A stretch of DNA of 12,072 nucleotides, from the NCBI GenBank assembly GCA_001969505.1, contig LSSK01000840.1, forward strand, positions 1-12,072. Reading direction: 5' to 3'. Positions 8,713 to 12,072 of the stretch are shown here, in pieces. Under the pieces are notes generated by a model. The model worked only from the letters and a program-made list of their open reading frames with translations, made no database searches and was not told where the DNA came from. A program made the translations under genes and the position numbers. This DNA comes from Zancudomyces culisetae (Eukaryota > Kickxellomycota > Harpellomycetes > Harpellales > Legeriomycetaceae). Position 1 is the first letter of the stretch. Each line of letters opens with the position of its first letter.

Positions 8713-8996
8713 TTCCGTATAACTACTGTTGTTATTGACCTATTCAGTTAAAAGAGTTGCGTTTGTGTATAGTTATAGTTTTTTGTATTAAACTTTATTT
8801 ATGCACTGTGGAATAAGTTAAAGAATATTACATTTAGTTTTTCCCAGGTTTAAATATGTAATCAAAGAAAAAAAAAGGATTGGGAACAAACTAATATGCA
8901 GGAATTTTAAGGCGGTCAATAAAATTCGAACCCATTTTTTAATTAGCGAAATGTGTATCAGTCAGTACACCTAAACTTGTGAAAAAACAAATATAT

Positions 8997-9056
8997 GAGT
9001 AAATGTACGAGCAAATGTACGAGCAAATTTACGAACAAATTTACGAACAAATGTGT
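8997..9056. repeat. 12-base tandem repeat, five copies
   Basis: Five diverged units of the form GAGCAAATGTAC (variants GAGTAAATGTAC, GAGCAAATTTAC, GAACAAATTTAC, GAACAAATGTGT). An ATG at 8995 opens a frame through the repeat to TGA 9112-9114, coding 39 residues with a four-residue period of Ser/Thr, Ser/Asn, Lys, Cys/Phe. Whether that frame is used is unknown. Confidence 0.85.
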
Positions 9057-9384
9057 ATGGGCGAATTTGTGTATATTCATCCCTGTGAATGAGTTTGTCC
9101 GGATAATAATGTGAGTTCTGCCATCTTTATAATTCTCTGCTTTTTTCGTTTATTTCTCCTCTTCCAGCTTATCCCTAGTATTGTTTCTAGAAGGCAAATA
9201 CCAATTAAGCAATAATAATAACACATATATGTTTTATCAAATTGAGTAGCTTCCTTTTCATTTACAAGTACCTCCTACCTCGCATCTTTTTATTTTGTTA
9301 CGCTGACAGCTTGGGCCACCTAACAAGGAAAAAAACAAGATAAATGATTGGATTCTTTTTTTAGTGGGCATACTCGTTCTCTCA

Positions 9385-9394
9385 CCCCCCCCCC
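9385..9394. repeat. C10 homopolymer
   Basis: Ten consecutive C in intergenic sequence, one of several C or G runs of six or more in the gene-free parts of this window. Confidence 0.95.
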
Positions 9395-9859
9395 TACACA
9401 AAAATTGTAGGATGGAAAGTACCAATTGAAAGAAAGATACTATAAAGTGTTGTTATTTATTTGGATTGTATGTGCAGATCAGCAAATGAGTCTTACTCCC
9501 TTCCCCCCTTTCCGATATACACACTCATGTCTAAAAGAACTTTTTGAATCGAAAAGCAATTGGAACTCAACTAAAGAGGAATAATAAAAAATATGGCGAA
9601 ATAAACGCGGCAGGAAACAGGAGGGGATATTTGAGAAACTGAGTTATCTAAAAACAGGTTTAACAACATGTTAGATTTTTAATAACGCAAGTTAGGTTTC
9701 TTTTAAAGAGTTTGCTGGTTTTGAATTGTGGCACCAGGTTTGTTTAAACCAAGTCCTGTTCATCATCGCGTCACTATTGAATACTCAAATGAAAGATATT
9801 CTCGTTTTAGATTACGAATTTGTTGACTCTATTTTCTGTTTCTCCTACCCTCTCTCTAA

Positions 9860-9881
9860 CCCCCCCTCCCCCCTCCTCTCT
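9860..9881. repeat. 22-base pyrimidine tract (C7-T-C6-T-rich)
   Basis: A continuous run of C and T with C7 and C6 blocks, inside a longer CT-rich stretch that starts near 9839. No gene assignment. Confidence 0.85.
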
Positions 9882-10680
9882 AAAAATAAAAACAAAAAAA
9901 AGCAGGCACTCAACTCAGTAGAGATGAATCTGGTAACATTTGCCTTTGGATGTCTAAATTCTATTTGATCTCCTGCCCACTTTAACCGATTCCCTCAACG
10001 TTGACAAAAAATGTAACAAGAAACTGTAAAAAACGTAGTAGTCATGCCTATATAGATCCTAATACACTATCCACTTTTTCAGTAAGCCTCATCTCATAGT
10101 GTGGTGGCATCATACCCTGTTCACTATAAAGGAATAGGATTACCATCCAGGAGAAAAGATCCAGGACTAGTACTACCAAAGCTCACACCCTTGGATCAGA
10201 AAAATAGAAACTAGCTGGTGCTAGCTAATAGTTTAATAAATATCGAGTTTAGACTGTTAATTGTTTTGGTAAAGTGGGTTGTAAAATGCTTGGTTTTTGG
10301 CCTAGAAAACAATACGTCTATTAGGGCAAGAAATATTATGAGCACATGAATGCATATACACTACCCGAGCTTTTTTGTACCGTATCAGGGGGGATGGTGT
10401 TGAACATACCACTTACAAAAGTTACAATAGCCTCTTCAAAAATAAACTTGACTTAAAAAGTGCACTTGGCTATGGAACTAGAAAAGCACTGCTGCTGCAA
10501 TTCAGAATGCTGGAAATTTCAGTACATTAAAACTTCAGGTCAAATTACCCAAAAATCTTGCACCAAAAATGAGCAAAGAAAAATGAGCCAAAAGGCTGCA
10601 GTAAAATTTTTCTTTTACAATGATTCGCTGAAAAAATGTAAAATCCATAACTGTTAGAAAATTTGCGCAGAATTTTTTTC

Positions 10681-10812
10681 TATTTGCATTTCGGTGTGGT
10701 AGAAAAAAAAAAGCGAAAAAAAAGAAAAAGGATTAGGAAATAATAAATTACATTTTCAGTTTCTAATTAAGATACGACAAAAAGTTCTTGAATAGTAATA
10801 TAACAATCGAAA
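10681..10812 (+). promoter_or_regulatory. Proximal promoter and leader of RPS23
   Basis: This AT-rich stretch directly upstream of the RPS23 ATG carries two long A-rich tracts (10702-10730). Poly(dA:dT) tracts are typical of nucleosome-depleted yeast ribosomal protein promoters. I see no clear Rap1, Homol-D or Ifh1/Fhl1 element, so the controlling factor cannot be named; a TTAGGG string, the Tbf1-type core, is farther up at 10321-10326. Confidence 0.45.
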
Positions 10813-11779
10813 ATGGGTAAGTACAACAAAGTTATAACGAAAAGTTAAATGCTGCTGTCATCGAAGTGTGTCTGGGTTGTCTGGTTTGTTTGCACATTCA
10901 ATGGCACCGGTTGGGACAATACAATCATTTAGAGGATATTGTGCTCATTAGGTGCAGACAAAATTGAATCTGACAAACTTTTTTTGAATCCGGAGGGGTG
11001 TTTAAGCAATCTAAACACGAATCCCATAACTTTTAAAGAAAAGTGAAAGAAACCGGATGCATTTTTGGTGCAGCGCAGTTTGGTTGTTTTGGACACCGAA
11101 AAATGTCTAATTATGTGATTTGTTTGATCTACTAAAACACAATAGGTAAAGGAAAACCATCTGGACTTAACGCCGCTCGTAAGCTTCGTAACCATCGCCG
11201 CGAAAATAGATGGGCTGATAAACAATACAAGAAGAGAGCTCTTGGAACAGCATACAAATCATCACCATTTGGTGGATCCTCCCATGCTAACGGTATCGTT
11301 CTGGAAAAGATGTGAGTATAACCCTCTTAGTTTGTTCTATTGTTTTTTGTGGCCATTGTCCTATATATTGGTGGCTTTATGTTATGGTGTAGATGGTTTG
11401 GGGTCAGGAGGAAGTTATTCTACACATACTTTGAAGGTGTAGACTAGTTGTTTTTATATATTAAAAGCATATTGTTTGCAATGCTAACAATTATTTGAAT
11501 TCTAATTATAGTGGTATCGAAGCCAAACAACCAAACTCTGCTATCCGTAAGTGTGTAAGAGTACAATTGAAGAAGAACGGTAAGAAGATCACCGCCTTCG
11601 TTCCAAATGATGGTTGTCTGAACTTTGTTGACGAAAACGACGAAGTCCTCATCGCTGGGTTCGGTCGTAAGGGAAGAGCTGTAGGAGATATTCCAGGAGT
11701 TAGATTTAAGATTGTTAAAGTTTCAGGAGTGTCATTGCTGGCTCTTTACAAGGAAAAGAAAGAGAAGCCAAGATCATAA
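10813..11779 (+). CDS. RPS23: 40S ribosomal protein uS12 (S23), three exons
   Basis: Exons 10813-10816, 11146-11311 and 11512-11779 give 438 bases, 145 residues, the usual length for eukaryotic uS12. The protein is nearly colinear with yeast Rps23, including [16 protein letters not shown] at the start, [18 protein letters not shown] (40-56), [15 protein letters not shown] (62-76), [17 protein letters not shown] and the terminal KEKKEKPRS. uS12 sits near the decoding centre of the small subunit; Pro64 in the KQPNS loop is the residue that is hydroxylated in other eukaryotes by Tpa1/OGFOD1 enzymes. The first exon is only four bases (ATG plus G). Three CTG codons encode leucines conserved in the family (residues 54, 93 and one in the SLLAL string near the end), fixing CUG as Leu. 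Identification is secure. Confidence 0.98.
10817..11145 (+). other. Intron 1 of RPS23
   Basis: 329 bases. Donor ATGG|GTAAGT and acceptor ACAATAG ending at 11145, so the glycine codon 2 is split after its first base. A TACTAAA branch-like string lies at 11130-11136, about ten bases before the acceptor. The intron body contains nested inverted repeats (see finding on a possible snoRNA). Confidence 0.95.
11312..11511 (+). other. Intron 2 of RPS23
   Basis: 200 bases. Donor GTGAGT after AAGAT, acceptor ATTATAG ending at 11511; it splits the isoleucine codon (AT|T) of LEK-I-GIE. A TGCTAAC branch sequence is at 11482-11488, 23 bases before the end. A six-base inverted repeat (11420-11425 with 11437-11442) is present, function unknown. 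Confidence 0.97.
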
Positions 11780-11868
11780 ACTCTGTTTTATTTCATGACT
11801 TTTTCCCCTACTATTTCCTCCTCTCTCTACATGTTTTACTTAGTATGAAGTGAATAATTGTTTATTAT

Positions 11869-11874
11869 AATAAA
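11869..11874 (+). terminator. AATAAA polyadenylation-type element after RPS23
   Basis: AATAAA lies 90 bases after the RPS23 stop in an AT-rich stretch (TTATAATAAAATATAT). Its position suits a 3'-end processing element; inferred. Confidence 0.45.
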
Positions 11875-12022
11875 ATATATTTTTTGCAAATGGCTCACTC
11901 TTGATTATCGTTTTGTGAATTGGTTACGGAATGATGGCAAGGGGGATGAGTACCACCAGTATATAGTAAAGAGTTTGTTTGATGGACAAGTATATGTGAG
12001 AGTGTGAAACTACGAGTACAAA

Positions 12023-12072
12023 ATGGACGACGCATTCCACAAATGGAGTGGCATGAAAACATGGATAGCAGA
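12023..12072 (+). CDS. Possible start of a gene cut by the window edge
   Basis: An ATG at 12023 in the context ACAAAATGG, with an in-frame TGA at 12005-12007 upstream, opens a frame that stays open for 16 codons to the window end (MDDAFHKWSGMKTWIA). It is too short to recognise. It lies 244 bases after the RPS23 stop in the same orientation, a plausible spacing for a next gene, but chance cannot be excluded. Confidence 0.25.
   Translation, partial: MDDAFHKWSGMKTWIA

Larger units (their letters stand above)
8713..10812. other. Long intergenic region between divergent Ecm25-like gene and RPS23
   Basis: About 2.1 kb lies between two divergent genes with no supported coding region. Open frames near 9726-9968 (TTG start) and 10460-10657 (GTG start, internal ATG 10472) resemble nothing known. 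The stretch contains a 12-base tandem repeat (8997-9056), a C10 run (9385-9394), a 22-base pure pyrimidine tract (9860-9881) and A-rich runs just before RPS23. It must include the promoters of both genes. No tRNA, snRNA or SRP/RNase P signature was found by eye, but an RNA gene could be missed. Confidence 0.55.

Noticed and set aside
8925-8933. TTCGAACCC, resembling a tRNA T-loop on the minus strand
   Set aside because: The flanking bases do not form a T stem, and there is no A box or acceptor stem at the right distance.
9726-9968. 80-codon frame
   Set aside because: It begins at TTG and crosses the pyrimidine tract and an A-rich run; no domain.
10460-10657. 65-codon Cys/Lys-rich frame, ATG at 10472
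   Set aside because: It lies in the RPS23 upstream region; composition follows local A-richness and no family is recognised.

Overview
The window looks like nuclear DNA of an AT-rich, compact fungal genome, most likely a budding yeast. Direct evidence: short spliceosomal introns, a cytosolic ribosomal protein gene (uS12/RPS23) split by two introns, a Mediator head subunit, and a fungal BCH-RhoGAP protein. Three CTG codons in RPS23 fall at positions that are leucine across eukaryotes, so CUG is read as leucine and the CUG-Ser and CUG-Ala yeasts are unlikely. The exact lineage cannot be fixed from the sequence.

Layout. 1-1646: no convincing gene; a (GT)10 microsatellite and a C-rich tract. 1647-6050 (+): one long gene, currently broken between 1647-2039 and 2045-6050 by a frame problem at an A10 run. 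After removal of a 232-base intron it encodes a very basic, mostly low-complexity protein with one RING domain of the RNF216/TRIAD3 RING1 type, but no recognisable IBR or RING2. 6396-7010 (+): probable Mediator subunit 8. 7114-8712 (-): a three-exon gene for a 451-residue BCH (CRAL-TRIO-like) plus RhoGAP protein resembling yeast Ecm25 and animal p50RhoGAP; its arginine-finger position holds lysine. MED8 and this gene converge, with 103 bases between the stop codons including a G12 run. 8713-10812: about 2.1 kb with no supported gene, holding a 12-base tandem repeat and several C tracts. 10813-11779 (+): RPS23 in three exons; its first intron contains a fold that could be an H/ACA-type snoRNA hairpin. 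11780-12072: 3' flank and possibly the first codons of another gene.

The genes do not form a pathway: translation (RPS23), transcription (MED8), probable polarity or Rho signalling (Ecm25-like) and an unrecognised RING protein. There is no operon structure, mobile element, CRISPR array, tRNA or rRNA. All five introns reconstructed here end in ATAG, usually AATAG after an A-rich stretch. The least explained item is the RING gene: its domain layout matches nothing I recognise, and its 5' end needs resequencing or RNA evidence.
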